Source: Alkalihalobacillus alcalophilus ATCC 27647 = CGMCC 1.3604
GTDB lineage: Bacteria > Bacillota > Bacilli > Bacillales > Bacillaceae_D
Assembly: GCF_000292245.2 (NCBI RefSeq)
Contig: NZ_ALPT02000011.1
Location: forward strand, 1 to 64,000
Direction of reading: 5' to 3'
Length of the DNA stretch: 64,000 nt
Below are positions 34,494 through 42,981 of this stretch, one piece after another. The first letter of the stretch is position 1. Each line of letters begins with the position of its first letter. The notes beneath the pieces are model-generated. The model was not told the DNA's origin. It did no database searches and saw nothing but the letters and a program-made list of their open reading frames with translations. Both the position numbers and the translations under genes were made by a program.

Positions 34494-34516
34494 TTAAAGA
34501 GTCTTAATGTCTTTAA
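34494..34516 (-). promoter_or_regulatory. Likely Rrf2 operator
   Basis: The perfect inverted repeat TTAAAGA - 9 bp - TCTTTAA lies 28 bp before the Rrf2 start, fitting autorepression. A dyad of this kind is typical of Rrf2 sites. Confidence 0.55.
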
Positions 34517-34763
34517 TTTAAATAAATTTATCATTAGACGTGGAGGAAGTCAACTAAGGGGTTTTAAAAGCCCATTTCAGTTATTTGGAAATTAAGTATT
34601 TAGAAAATGTTAAAGAGTTAAAATTGAAAATGAATGGAAATAATTCTCTTATGTTATTATCTTTGAGGATAAGTTGGTTAAAGCTTTAAAATTATCATAA
34701 AGTATTATATTTCATGGGTCACACATCGAGAATATGATTTTTCATTAACTGAAGCTTTAGTTG

Positions 34764-34810
34764 AAAAAAAAGGCACAACATATTAGTCATATATAATATG
34801 TTTGCCCTTT
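34764..34810 (-). terminator. Terminator of the zinc-ribbon gene, in a gene-free stretch
   Basis: The hairpin (GGGCAAACATATT ... AATATGTTGTGCC on the minus strand, one or two mismatches) is followed by eight T. The rest of 34517-34881 shows no gene I can support. Confidence 0.65.
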
Positions 34811-34881
34811 AATTTATCTATCTTTTTTCAATTTAGGTCTTGATAACCGAAAATATCCAACCTTCTAAAATATAGGCTCAA

Positions 34882-35214
34882 TTAGGAACCATCTTTGTCC
34901 TCTTGTTTAAATAAATATTTAAGTGGATGCTGCTTCTCATTAGTGAATTCCAAAAGGAAAGGTCGAATCGCATATAACATAAAAATATAAACTAATGCGT
35001 AATAGGAAATAGACAATTCTAACTGCGTTGAGATTAAGAGGGCAATGATCGTTAACGGTAAAGTTAAAAGAATCAATCCGAGTATTCTTTGGCTCGCCTC
35101 CGCAGTTAAAAATTGATTCTTTTTACATTTCGTACAACTTTTCCTATCATAAAAAATAAATAACTGACTCCATTTAAATAAATGGCCACAATTCCAACAT
35201 TTCGCTTTTTTCAT
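34882..35214 (-). CDS. Zinc-ribbon membrane protein (cxxc_20_cxxc type)
   Basis: The protein (110 residues) starts with a zinc ribbon: CWNC at residues 6-9 and CTKC at residues 27-30, followed by two membrane helices (about 45-63 and 68-88) and a charged tail. This is the small Bacillus TIGR04104-type family. It is likely cytoplasmic at the N-terminus with a bound zinc; its role is unknown. Confidence 0.75.
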   Translation of the reverse strand: MKKAKCWNCGHLFKWSQLFIFYDRKSCTKCKKNQFLTAEASQRILGLILLTLPLTIIALLISTQLELSISYYALVYIFMLYAIRPFLLEFTNEKQHPLKYLFKQEDKDGS

Positions 35215-35303
35215 TTGCTCCCCCCTATATGTTCACTTTCTACATTTAAATGAAAAAAGAGCTACCTCAGCAACTCTTTTTTCCTACTCGTTAACAGCTT
35301 AGT

Positions 35304-35844
35304 TTAATAGGCTGCTTTCTCCCATTCCTCACGTAAAATCCCCATTCGAATAGAATCATAATATTGATTGTTATAAAAGCGAACTTTACGAATCCGAGCT
35401 TCCATTGTCATTCCGAGCTTTTCGGCAACTCGAATCATTCGCTCATTTCCAGACCATGTCGTTAAACCAACTCGCACTAACGGCATTGTATGAAATAAAT
35501 GACTGATCCAAAGTTTGAGAGCACGTGTCCCAAGTCCCTTACCCCAATTTCCTGGTTGATAAAAAATAATGCCCATTTCAAGCCAGTTCTTTTGAGCATC
35601 TTCATAATAATATGAGACGGTTCCGACTATTTCACCCTTGACCGTTATAACCCAAATGTTTTCTGCTCCAATCCAATTCGTACAATCTTCAAAAAAACTT
35701 CTCATACGTTTTGGCTTTATGAGGAAAATAAGGAGCATCCCACTTTTTCCATTCGGGTTGTTCTTCCCTAAAAGTGAGCTCCCAAAGTCGTGGTAAATCA
35801 GCTTCTATGATTGGACGAATTGTCACTTCATTATTGGTATCCAT
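35304..35844 (-). pseudogene. GNAT acetyltransferase (RimJ-like) split by a one-base frameshift
   Basis: The true start is the ATG at 35842-35844 (MDTNNEVTIRPIIE) with AGAGGA before it. The frame reads to HKAKTYEKFF and stops, while the rest (FEDCTNWIGAEN ... VRFYNNQYYDSI) is in another frame. The shift is in a run of seven T on the minus strand (plus-strand A at 35691-35697); six would restore the full protein. It may be a real mutation, phase variation, or a homopolymer sequencing error. The intact protein would be about 180 residues. Confidence 0.82.
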
Positions 35845-36101
35845 TCAAATCCTCTTTTCAATTAATTAGTATTCCGACAAGATTGAAAAGAAGATAGCTT
35901 ATACTAACTACTCTTCAATCACCTTAGTTGCTAAAATCTGTTTCATCTAAATCCCACCTTCCATTAGTTGTCAGAAATATCATAACATTATTATTTTATT
36001 TTGAATAGATTCCTTGGACCATAATCGTGACAAATCATGTATATGACAACCCAAAGCTAAAGTTTTTTATGTTCCATTCACTCAGAGCAATTTCACTAAC
36101 C

Positions 36102-37547
36102 TTAGCCCTCTCTCAACTCTTCTTCAACAAGTGCTCGCAAATGCTCAATCGCCTCGTCATTTGTTGGATCTAGCTCGATCGCTTTTTTAAAATAACGAGT
36201 AGCTTCCACGCGGTCACCTTTTGCTTGATACATCTCACCTAAGCTATCATGTAAATTAGTAGATTCTAGGAAAAGCTCTACTGCCATCTTTAACAGAGCG
36301 ATCCCTTCATCTATTTTCTTATCTTCAAAAAGCTCGTATGCGACATAATTTAATTCTGCCTCTAATACATTAAAGCTAGCCTCTATCTCTCCGCCCTTAA
36401 TCTGCTCAAATTTTTCAAATGTCAGATTCTCCCCCGACTCTATCAATGACTTCGCTAAAAAACGGGCTAGCGAGCGTTTTACCCGTTCAACCTTTTCACC
36501 TAATATAACATCAAGAACCGCTTTCCAGATAATAGCCGTGCCGCTGTAATCATTATTTGTAAAAAGGATAATGCTTATTTTTTCCTTTGGTAAGACGATT
36601 AAATTGCTACGAAATCCAGTATCCAAGCCTGAATGAGAATACATCTTACGGCCTTTATATTTGCCCATAAACCATGCCAAACCTACCTCATCCATCTCTT
36701 CTCCCCAACTTGCCTTTTGTATTGGGTCAAACATTTTCACAAAATAATCTCCACTGATTAATGATTGTTTCTGAAATAAACCGTTATTGTGTAGCATAAT
36801 TGCATAATTTGTCATTTCCACTAAGCTTGTACATAACGTCGAGCTAGCGGCATGACGACGGTTATAAGGAAAAACGGAACTAACTTTAGGTCCATAAGTA
36901 CTGTCCATAGATAAAATATGTGGAGTCGCGATTTTACTACTATTAAGTGCCGCCTTTAAGAAACTACTCTCATTCATTCTTAAAGGTTTTAAAATTCGCT
37001 CCTCAACATATTTTTCAAATGGTTGACCAGATACCTTTTGAATGATATCTCCTAATATTTCAAAGGCCGTATTGCTGTATTCAAATTTTTCACTAGGCGT
37101 AAAGTTTAACTTCTCATTTTTTTTACTCTTAACATATCGTTCAATTGCCAACTCGTCATATTCAGGATTTTCCCAATTAAATTCATATTCATTAGGGATA
37201 CCAGAACTGTGACTTAATAGATCGCGTGTTGTAATAAAACGATATCGTTTATCTGCTAAGCAGAAATAAGGCAAATAAGAGATAATTGGTTCATGAAGGT
37301 TTAAATCACCTTTTTCAACTAATTGCATGATAGCTAAAGCAACAAATGTTTTGGAGATAGAAGCTGTATGAAAAAGAGTATCCTTCGTCACGGCTTCATT
37401 CATCTCCATATTCATCACTCCAAAACCGTTCATATATGTCTTCTGATTTCCCTGAACGACCGCAATTGCGAGTCCTGGAATCGGTTCATTCGTCATTAAT
37501 TCTGTTAAGATTTCATCTAGTTTATTCGTTATTTGTTTTATAAACAT
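36102..37547 (-). CDS. Serine beta-lactamase-fold hydrolase with C-terminal TPR
   Basis: The protein (481 residues) has the penicillin-binding/class C fold: the catalytic Ser-Lys in TASISKTFV (about residue 65), Tyr in EYSNTAF (about 158) and the HSG triad in YSHSGLDTGF (about 300). The last 80 residues form a TPR (RYFKKAIELDPTNDEA). No signal peptide is visible, so it may act in the cytoplasm as an esterase or peptidase. GGAGG lies nine bases before the ATG (a GTG one codon earlier is possible). Confidence 0.85.
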   Translation of the reverse strand: MFIKQITNKLDEILTELMTNEPIPGLAIAVVQGNQKTYMNGFGVMNMEMNEAVTKDTLFHTASISKTFVALAIMQLVEKGDLNLHEPIISYLPYFCLADKRYRFITTRDLLSHSSGIPNEYEFNWENPEYDELAIERYVKSKKNEKLNFTPSEKFEYSNTAFEILGDIIQKVSGQPFEKYVEERILKPLRMNESSFLKAALNSSKIATPHILSMDSTYGPKVSSVFPYNRRHAASSTLCTSLVEMTNYAIMLHNNGLFQKQSLISGDYFVKMFDPIQKASWGEEMDEVGLAWFMGKYKGRKMYSHSGLDTGFRSNLIVLPKEKISIILFTNNDYSGTAIIWKAVLDVILGEKVERVKRSLARFLAKSLIESGENLTFEKFEQIKGGEIEASFNVLEAELNYVAYELFEDKKIDEGIALLKMAVELFLESTNLHDSLGEMYQAKGDRVEATRYFKKAIELDPTNDEAIEHLRALVEEELREG

Positions 37548-37867
37548 CACTTTATTCCTCCAATTAATCGTTTTGTATTAGAAAAATAAAGCCCTGTATC
37601 TAAGAGATATTCAAAAAAAAAAAACCAGAGCAACCCAAAAAGATGAGCGCTCTGTAGTATTTGTAAAAACACGATACAAGAGGCTTCATAATGGATAAAA
37701 AGGCATACTTATCCCTTGTTTTCTATCAACAGAAAAAAACAAGGTCATATACACATTTCATTAAAATCCATTATAAAGTTACCATTGGTCGTATTTTCTC
37801 CTCTCGAATATCTCCACATTAATCGTACTTTTAATTTATCTGAAAAGCAAGAAAAATACTAAAAAAC

Positions 37868-38032
37868 TTAATGCTTCTTTCCTTCTTTTATTTCTTTTAA
37901 AAGAGTTATGATTTCTTTATTTTGCTCGACTTGTAAATTTGAATTTAACTTTATGATTTTAATCCATCTAATCACTAATGCACCTAAAACAATCGATACA
38001 AAAAATAAAAACACTCCAAAATCAATCTCCAA
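37868..38032 (-). CDS. Membrane microprotein (54 residues)
   Basis: The ORF begins with TTG seven bases after AAAGGTGG, and is too short for standard gene calls. It has one membrane helix (residues 5-21, FGVFLFFVSIVLGALVI), a basic stretch and an amphipathic helix ending LLKEIKEGKKH. It resembles the 60-residue protein at 50627 in layout. Function unknown; it lies in the stretch between the hydrolase (36102) and VOC genes, and the remaining 37560-37860 region shows no gene. Confidence 0.6.
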   Translation of the reverse strand: MEIDFGVFLFFVSIVLGALVIRWIKIIKLNSNLQVEQNKEIITLLKEIKEGKKH

Positions 38033-38124
38033 TTGAGTTCCACCTTTATTCTAATATTTTATGAAAATGGCCAGTGAACATAAAATCATCAAAAATTAAT
38101 AAACTTTCATCAGCTTTGCTCGAC

Positions 38125-38520
38125 TTATTCACTCGGTGCGACCAACTCAACCTTAATACGGTCTGGATCCTCAAAATAAACCGCATAATATTCAGGACCA
38201 CCTGCAAAAGGATGTTTCTCCTGATAGAGGAGCTTTACCCCCTTTACTTTTAACTGCTCAGTCATTATATCTACATGTTCTCTTGAACTTGCAAAAAAAG
38301 CCAAATGATTTAAACCGACACGACAACGGTGATAACGTATGTCTAAAAAGCGTTCCTCTGCTTGTACAAAAACGAGGTATGAATCTCCTAATTTCCAGCT
38401 CTGTCCCCCGTCCCATTTTTGAAATGTTTTATACCCTAGTTCCCCCAATAACCAGCCCCAGAACTTAGTACTTCTCTTCAGATCAGAAACATAGATTTCT
38501 ATATGATGAATAGCTCCCAT
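38125..38520 (-). CDS. VOC family protein (glyoxalase/dioxygenase-like)
   Basis: The protein (131 residues) has metal ligands in IHHIEIYVSDL (N-terminus), GLNHLAFFA (central) and the C-terminal EDPDRIKVELVAP. It may isomerise or cleave a small molecule or bind an antibiotic. Start (MGAIHHI) nine bases after AAGGG. It lies six bases from the stop of the GNAT gene and is likely co-transcribed. Confidence 0.85.
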   Translation of the reverse strand: MGAIHHIEIYVSDLKRSTKFWGWLLGELGYKTFQKWDGGQSWKLGDSYLVFVQAEERFLDIRYHRCRVGLNHLAFFASSREHVDIMTEQLKVKGVKLLYQEKHPFAGGPEYYAVYFEDPDRIKVELVAPSE

Positions 38521-38526
38521 TGCCAA

Positions 38527-39099
38527 TTACCCTTCCTCTACTTTCCTATGTAAATTTAAAAAGTCAGCTTTAATCATCGAATACATATACAAATCATCAA
38601 ATTTTCCTGCTGTAAACTCATAGTTTCTTAGTAAACCTTCACGAATAAAGCCGTGCTTTTCAACCAACTTTTGTGATGCTAGGTTAGCAGGTTCAATTAA
38701 TGCCTCAATTCTCTCAAATTCTAATTGTTCAAATCCATATTGAACGACTTGTACAAGTGCTTCTCCAGCAAGACCTTTACCCCAATGGTTATTACTTAAT
38801 TCAAAACCAATCTCGGCTCGATAATGTTTGTGGCTCCGGTTTAAAAAACCACAACTTCCGATCACTTTTCCTTCTTCTTTTAACGTAATTCCCCATCTCA
38901 TTCCTGATTTATTTTCTAAAATGGAGTGATACCAACCGATCTCTTCTAATGCATCATCAATTGTTTTAAAAGGAGTTAACCCCATATGTTTGACGACTTC
39001 TTCCTTCGATAAATAAGAAAGCAAGTCCTTCGCATCACTCTCCACTACTTCCCTAAGTATCAATCTTTCTGTTTCTAAAACGGGTAAGCGATTAATCAT
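38527..39099 (-). CDS. GNAT acetyltransferase, RimJ/RimL type
   Basis: The protein (190 residues) has the RimJ-type start RLPVLETERLILREVVESD, acetyl-CoA loop ELSNNHWGKGLAGEAL and EPANLASQKLVEKHGFIREG. It may acetylate a protein N-terminus or a small molecule. Co-transcribed with the VOC gene downstream. Confidence 0.88.
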   Translation of the reverse strand: MINRLPVLETERLILREVVESDAKDLLSYLSKEEVVKHMGLTPFKTIDDALEEIGWYHSILENKSGMRWGITLKEEGKVIGSCGFLNRSHKHYRAEIGFELSNNHWGKGLAGEALVQVVQYGFEQLEFERIEALIEPANLASQKLVEKHGFIREGLLRNYEFTAGKFDDLYMYSMIKADFLNLHRKVEEG

Positions 39100-39141
39100 T
39101 TTTCCCTCCTATGTTTTCTCGTTTTTTAAATCATTTTCCTA

Positions 39142-39861
39142 CTATTTTGGATGACGATATTTTCCTAACAATATTTCATCACGGTATTTTTCTAAATCTG
39201 GTAGCCCTAACTTTTCGGCAATCGCTAATTCTGCCTCTTTATCGTACTCAACTCTGATAAATTGGATGGAATTAAACGAGCTTGTACCATCAATAATAGC
39301 ATAAGACGCTGAGGTTAAATCGAGAGAATTGCCAACGCTTCCAACATTACAAAGAATACCTTTTTTGTATGTATGCATAAATGTAGTATGGATATCGCCG
39401 TAGAAAATAACATTCGGGCTTCTATCGGGATCAGCTTCATTTAATGTTTCACTATACTCAAACATCGAGAGTAATTTTTCTGACGAGTGAAATGGTAAAA
39501 TCCGTTCAAATTCACTTCTAGGTGAAGCATGAAAACAACGAATCAACTGACCTTTTAGTTCTACATCAATAGAAAAAGGCAATGACTTTAAATACCGAAA
39601 ATCTGAGTCCGTTAACCTTTCTTGAAACCACTGAACAAATTCACTATCTGAAGGGTTTTGGATAAAAGTATCCCAGTTGCCTCGAATCACTTTGTGACAA
39701 TTCTCTTGTACAAGTTTAATACATTCCGAACCCTGTGGACCTTTTCCAATTAAATCCCCTAAACAAAAAATTTGCTCTATTCCTCTACTTCTAATATCTG
39801 ATAAGACAGCTTCTAATGCCGTTTTATTTCCATGAATATCTGAGATGATTGCTATTTTCAT
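39142..39861 (-). CDS. Calcineurin-like metallophosphoesterase (YfcE/MJ0936-like)
   Basis: The protein (239 residues) has the di-metal motifs: IISDIHGN, FCLGDLIGKGP, GNWDT and FYGDIHTTFMH. Such proteins hydrolyse phosphodiesters or phosphoproteins. It ends with a DEILLGKYRHPK tail. Alone, 42 bases after the GNAT start; terminator not seen. Confidence 0.88.
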   Translation of the reverse strand: MKIAIISDIHGNKTALEAVLSDIRSRGIEQIFCLGDLIGKGPQGSECIKLVQENCHKVIRGNWDTFIQNPSDSEFVQWFQERLTDSDFRYLKSLPFSIDVELKGQLIRCFHASPRSEFERILPFHSSEKLLSMFEYSETLNEADPDRSPNVIFYGDIHTTFMHTYKKGILCNVGSVGNSLDLTSASYAIIDGTSSFNSIQFIRVEYDKEAELAIAEKLGLPDLEKYRDEILLGKYRHPK

Positions 39862-40320
39862 GTTGTACCTCCAATATTTGAGAATGACTAACTATAAATT
39901 CGCTGTTGTTGCGTAAGGCCGTACATAGCAATATCAAGCTCCAGCCAACAAATGAAACGATCATAAACATCAGGGTTATCTTTATTAAGATATTACGATT
40001 CTCAATCTCTAATAATTTTTTCTACATTCATAGTCGTTACTAAAAGCCACAAGAAAATTACTAATATTTACATTCGACAACTCCTCCCAAATACCTTTGT
40101 AGTGAGATAATTCAGCTAAAATTACAGTGCCTATTAAAAAATCTCGCTTCTTCATGATTACGGTCCCTATCAGGCTCTCGCCCACCTATGTACTATCTGT
40201 TCAATACTCAGTAGCTTTAACAGAAAAAAGCCCAGAATAATCTGAGCTTTTTATTGGATACTATGTGATTTTTGAAGACTATTGAACCTTAACCTAGTAA
40301 AACATCATTTCTCATTTCCC
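39862..40320. other. Gene-free 459-bp stretch with one terminator
   Basis: No supported gene. A hairpin at 40225-40252 (AAAAAGC ... GCTTTTT) is the terminator of the downstream glycosyltransferase on the minus strand. A minus-strand ORF of 48 codons near 40018-40160 (MKKRDFLIGTVILAELSHYK) lacks a good ribosome site and is treated as doubtful. Confidence 0.5.
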
Positions 40321-41322
40321 TTATTTTACGACCTTTTTTATTGCCTCAAGCATTTCCACAGCCCGATGCTCAATCGTATGATTTTGATGAGCAAACTGAT
40401 ATCCATTCGCCGTAATTGCCTGTCTTTCTGCTTTATTTGTTAAATAGTACATCGTTTTTTCATAGAAATCATCAACTGTACAAGCAACAAAATTCTTTCC
40501 ATCAATAAAACCTAATTCTTCAATGTCCTCATTCGTTTCAGCTAAAAGCAAGGTATTACAAGCCAATGCCTCGAAAAATTTAAGGACGGCAATGCCACCT
40601 GTCTCATTCCGACTTCCACAAGTATAAAAGATTTTGGCACGATTCAGTTCTTTCGCATAAGCTTCCTTAACAAAATTATTTTCTTCTTCCGTTACACGAT
40701 GTCCTGGATGGGGATGAAAAACAAAACCATTCTCTCCTAGCATACGTTTCAGCACTTGATCGCGGAACTCATACCTACCTTTTGGTGGAATCATTTTGGG
40801 CACTGCCACATTCTTTTCTTGCATTTCTTCTGAAGTAGTGTGAACAAGACCTAATAATAATGATTGAATGTCTTTTGGTTGCTTCCAGTCTTTCATTACC
40901 TCTTGATTAATCGCCCAAGGTACCCAACTTAACTTCTCTTCAAATTGTGGAAATACTTTTAAAAAAGGGTTTTTAGTTGGAGAAAAAATAAGATCAATTC
41001 GGTTATTTCTTATATACTCTATTCTTTTATCTGGATCCCAGTGAAGGTCAATCACATAGGCACCTTTGGGAATGTTTACGTCTTCCAATCCGGTAATATT
41101 AGGACTAAGGCCGTTCCTCCATGCAATATCATAATGTAAGATAAAATCTGGCTCAAATTTCAAAAAATCGATTATTTCATTAATATGGCCATCTTCATGC
41201 CAGTAGCGAACAGTGGCTATTTTTTCAAGGGCTTGAATCATGTCCCATTTAGGTTTATGTTTTAAATATTCATAAAACGGTTTGATTAGGATTAGAATTT
41301 TTAACCTTTTTTCATACTTCAT
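40321..41322 (-). CDS. Glycosyltransferase, CgeB/YkvP-like
   Basis: The protein (333 residues) has a C-terminal GT-B-like domain with ALACNTLLLAETNEDIEELG and a final HQNHTIEHRAVEML helix. It resembles CgeB-type spore-coat or cell-surface glycosyltransferases. It probably transfers a sugar to a surface polymer, but the substrate is unknown. Single gene. Confidence 0.78.
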   Translation of the reverse strand: MKYEKRLKILILIKPFYEYLKHKPKWDMIQALEKIATVRYWHEDGHINEIIDFLKFEPDFILHYDIAWRNGLSPNITGLEDVNIPKGAYVIDLHWDPDKRIEYIRNNRIDLIFSPTKNPFLKVFPQFEEKLSWVPWAINQEVMKDWKQPKDIQSLLLGLVHTTSEEMQEKNVAVPKMIPPKGRYEFRDQVLKRMLGENGFVFHPHPGHRVTEEENNFVKEAYAKELNRAKIFYTCGSRNETGGIAVLKFFEALACNTLLLAETNEDIEELGFIDGKNFVACTVDDFYEKTMYYLTNKAERQAITANGYQFAHQNHTIEHRAVEMLEAIKKVVK

Positions 41323-41477
41323 TTCATCACTCCCTAATACGGTTTCTTATATATCTCCATCTTTTTATCCTATTCTTGTACGATATGTGATGTAATGGGA
41401 ATGAAACCCAAATTCCAAAAGAAATTTATCCACCCTCTCGATTTAAATAGAATTTTTAAAATTAATAAAAAACAGCC

Positions 41478-41506
41478 TTTACATTATACAAATATTGTTA
41501 TATGAT
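41478..41506 (+). promoter_or_regulatory. Promoter of the leader-rsgA transcript
   Basis: A -35 TTTACA (41478-41483) and -10 TATGAT (41501-41506) are 17 bp apart. Transcription would start near 41513, before the 24-codon leader. Confidence 0.7.
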
Positions 41507-41540
41507 CTTTAATATTAAAGAGGAAAGAAGGTGATGGCAT

Positions 41541-41615
41541 ATGAAATACGTAAATAAAAACAGACAATCATCTATTTTAATGCTCATCCATCATCCTCAA
41601 TTATTGATCGGTTAA
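41541..41615 (+). CDS. Leader peptide of the rsgA attenuator
   Basis: The 24-codon ORF (MKYVNKNRQSSILMLIHHPQ then LLIG) follows a good ribosome site AAGGTGAT, five bases before ATG. It is too short for standard gene calls. Its codons 16-19 (41585-41596) form one strand of a hairpin that competes with a terminator downstream, which is the typical arrangement of translation-controlled attenuators. See the structure entry at 41585-41686. Confidence 0.6.
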   Translation: MKYVNKNRQSSILMLIHHPQLLIG

Positions 41616-41686
41616 TTTAGAATCGTTTCAACTAGTTAAGCATGCAGTAGCACGGATGATGGGTGACCTTGTCCGGGCTTTTTTTG
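41585..41686 (+). promoter_or_regulatory. Attenuator: antiterminator and terminator hairpins
   Basis: Segment CATCCATCATCC (41585-41596, inside the leader ORF) pairs over 12 positions with GGATGATGGGTG (41654-41665), one being a G-U pair. The latter overlaps the 5' arm GCACGGA (41650-41656) of a terminator whose 3' arm TCCGGGC (41672-41678) is followed by TTTTTTTT. The two structures exclude each other. A ribosome that reads through the leader would cover the first segment and allow the terminator; an early stall would free it and favour read-through. Confidence 0.65.
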
Positions 41687-41716
41687 TATGCATAAAAACA
41701 CTAGGAGGAACACCAT

Positions 41717-42769
41717 TTGAATTTATTACAATCACGTTTAGCTTATAAAGAGGAAATTAATTTTACAGGAAATGAAGAGCTGCTCGCTCGAGTCATTAAT
41801 GAACAAAAAGGAAGATATATTGTCGAGACAACTACAGGGCCTCGCTCTGCACTTGTAAAAGGGAAAATGCACTACGAAGCTTTTTCACGAATGGATTACC
41901 CTGCAGTTGGTGATTGGGTCATTCTTAGAGATGTCGCCACCACAGATGAAGTTATTATCGATGAAATTCTACCTCGCTATAGTAAAATCACGCGAAAGGT
42001 TGCCGGATTAAAAACAGATGTGCAGATAGTAGCAACAAATGTGACGAAGGTTTTTATCGTCGTTAGTGCGGAGGAACCTTTAAATGCCCGGAAACTCGAA
42101 CGTTATTTGGCAGCCGTTTGGGATAATGGAGCTTCCCCGTTTATTGTATTTTCTAAAGCAGACTTGGCTGAAAATAGCGAACAAATCAAACAGGATGCAG
42201 AACTTATCGCCTTTGGGGTACCCGTGTTCTTATGGAGTGCAGAAACAATGGACGGTAAAGAGGAGATTCTCGAACATATTGATACTGAAGATACGATTGT
42301 GTTAATTGGCAGCTCTGGCGTCGGAAAATCTACACTGATTAATGCTTTGTTAGAAGCAGACATTCAAAAAACAGGTGCCGTGCGTGCTGAGGATAAAAGA
42401 GGAAGACATACAACGACACACCGTGAGCTTCTCCTTCTGCCAACTGGTGGAGTCATTATTGATACGCCTGGAATGAGGGAGCTGCAGCTTTGGGCGGAAG
42501 ATGACCAATCCTTAAGTGGCTCATTCAATGATATCTCTACCTTATTTGAACAATGTCGATTTGCAGATTGTTCCCATAAAACCGAGCCAGGATGTGCTGT
42601 TTTGTCTGCCCTTGAGAACGGGACATTGGAGAACAGTCGATGGCAGAGCTACCTTAAGCTTCAACGAGAACTAGCCTATGCCGAGCGAAAGCAAAATGCA
42701 CGACTCGCTTCAGAAGAAAAGAAGCGCTGGAAGAAAGTCACGCAAAAGAGGAAAAAGGATAAATATTAA
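41717..42769 (+). CDS. rsgA: RsgA-type ribosome small-subunit GTPase
   Basis: The GTPase (350 residues) has an N-terminal OB domain (residues 20-75), circularly permuted G-motifs (FSKADLAE as G4, then GSSGVGKST as G1, DTPGMREL as G3) and a zinc-type tail CRFADCSHKTEPGC. RsgA matures 30S ribosomal subunits. The length and long lysine-rich tail suggest a paralogue of the usual B. subtilis YloQ; whether a second copy exists elsewhere cannot be seen here. Behind a probable attenuator, implying control by translation state. AGGAGG precedes the ATG (TTG). Confidence 0.9.
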   Translation: MNLLQSRLAYKEEINFTGNEELLARVINEQKGRYIVETTTGPRSALVKGKMHYEAFSRMDYPAVGDWVILRDVATTDEVIIDEILPRYSKITRKVAGLKTDVQIVATNVTKVFIVVSAEEPLNARKLERYLAAVWDNGASPFIVFSKADLAENSEQIKQDAELIAFGVPVFLWSAETMDGKEEILEHIDTEDTIVLIGSSGVGKSTLINALLEADIQKTGAVRAEDKRGRHTTTHRELLLLPTGGVIIDTPGMRELQLWAEDDQSLSGSFNDISTLFEQCRFADCSHKTEPGCAVLSALENGTLENSRWQSYLKLQRELAYAERKQNARLASEEKKRWKKVTQKRKKDKY

Positions 42770-42874
42770 GATTTAAAAAAATAAGCCCCCTAATGAGTGA
42801 ACGGCTCGTTTTAGGGAAGCTTAGTTTTCCTAGTTATAGCTAGCTAATCCTCTTTGAAGGATTGACTATTGCAC

Positions 42875-42907
42875 GACCATTAGTGGAGCAGCACTAATGG
42901 TCTTTTT
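42875..42907 (+). terminator. Terminator after rsgA
   Basis: A perfect 11-bp stem (GACCATTAGTG / CACTAATGGTC) followed by TTTTT. Confidence 0.85.
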
Positions 42908-42981
42908 ATCGTCTGTTTTCTTACTTGTATTATGACCGGTCTTTTATTAATTTTAATCATCTCATATCATTTTCTCAATAA

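Noticed and set aside
40018..40160. 48-codon minus-strand ORF in the gap before the glycosyltransferase
   Set aside because: No clear ribosome site; no known match; could be a relic but unsupported.
41531..41554. Alternative 7-codon ORF starting at ATG GCA in the rsgA leader
   Set aside because: Its start lies inside the ribosome site of the 24-codon ORF, and it does not reach the hairpin strand.
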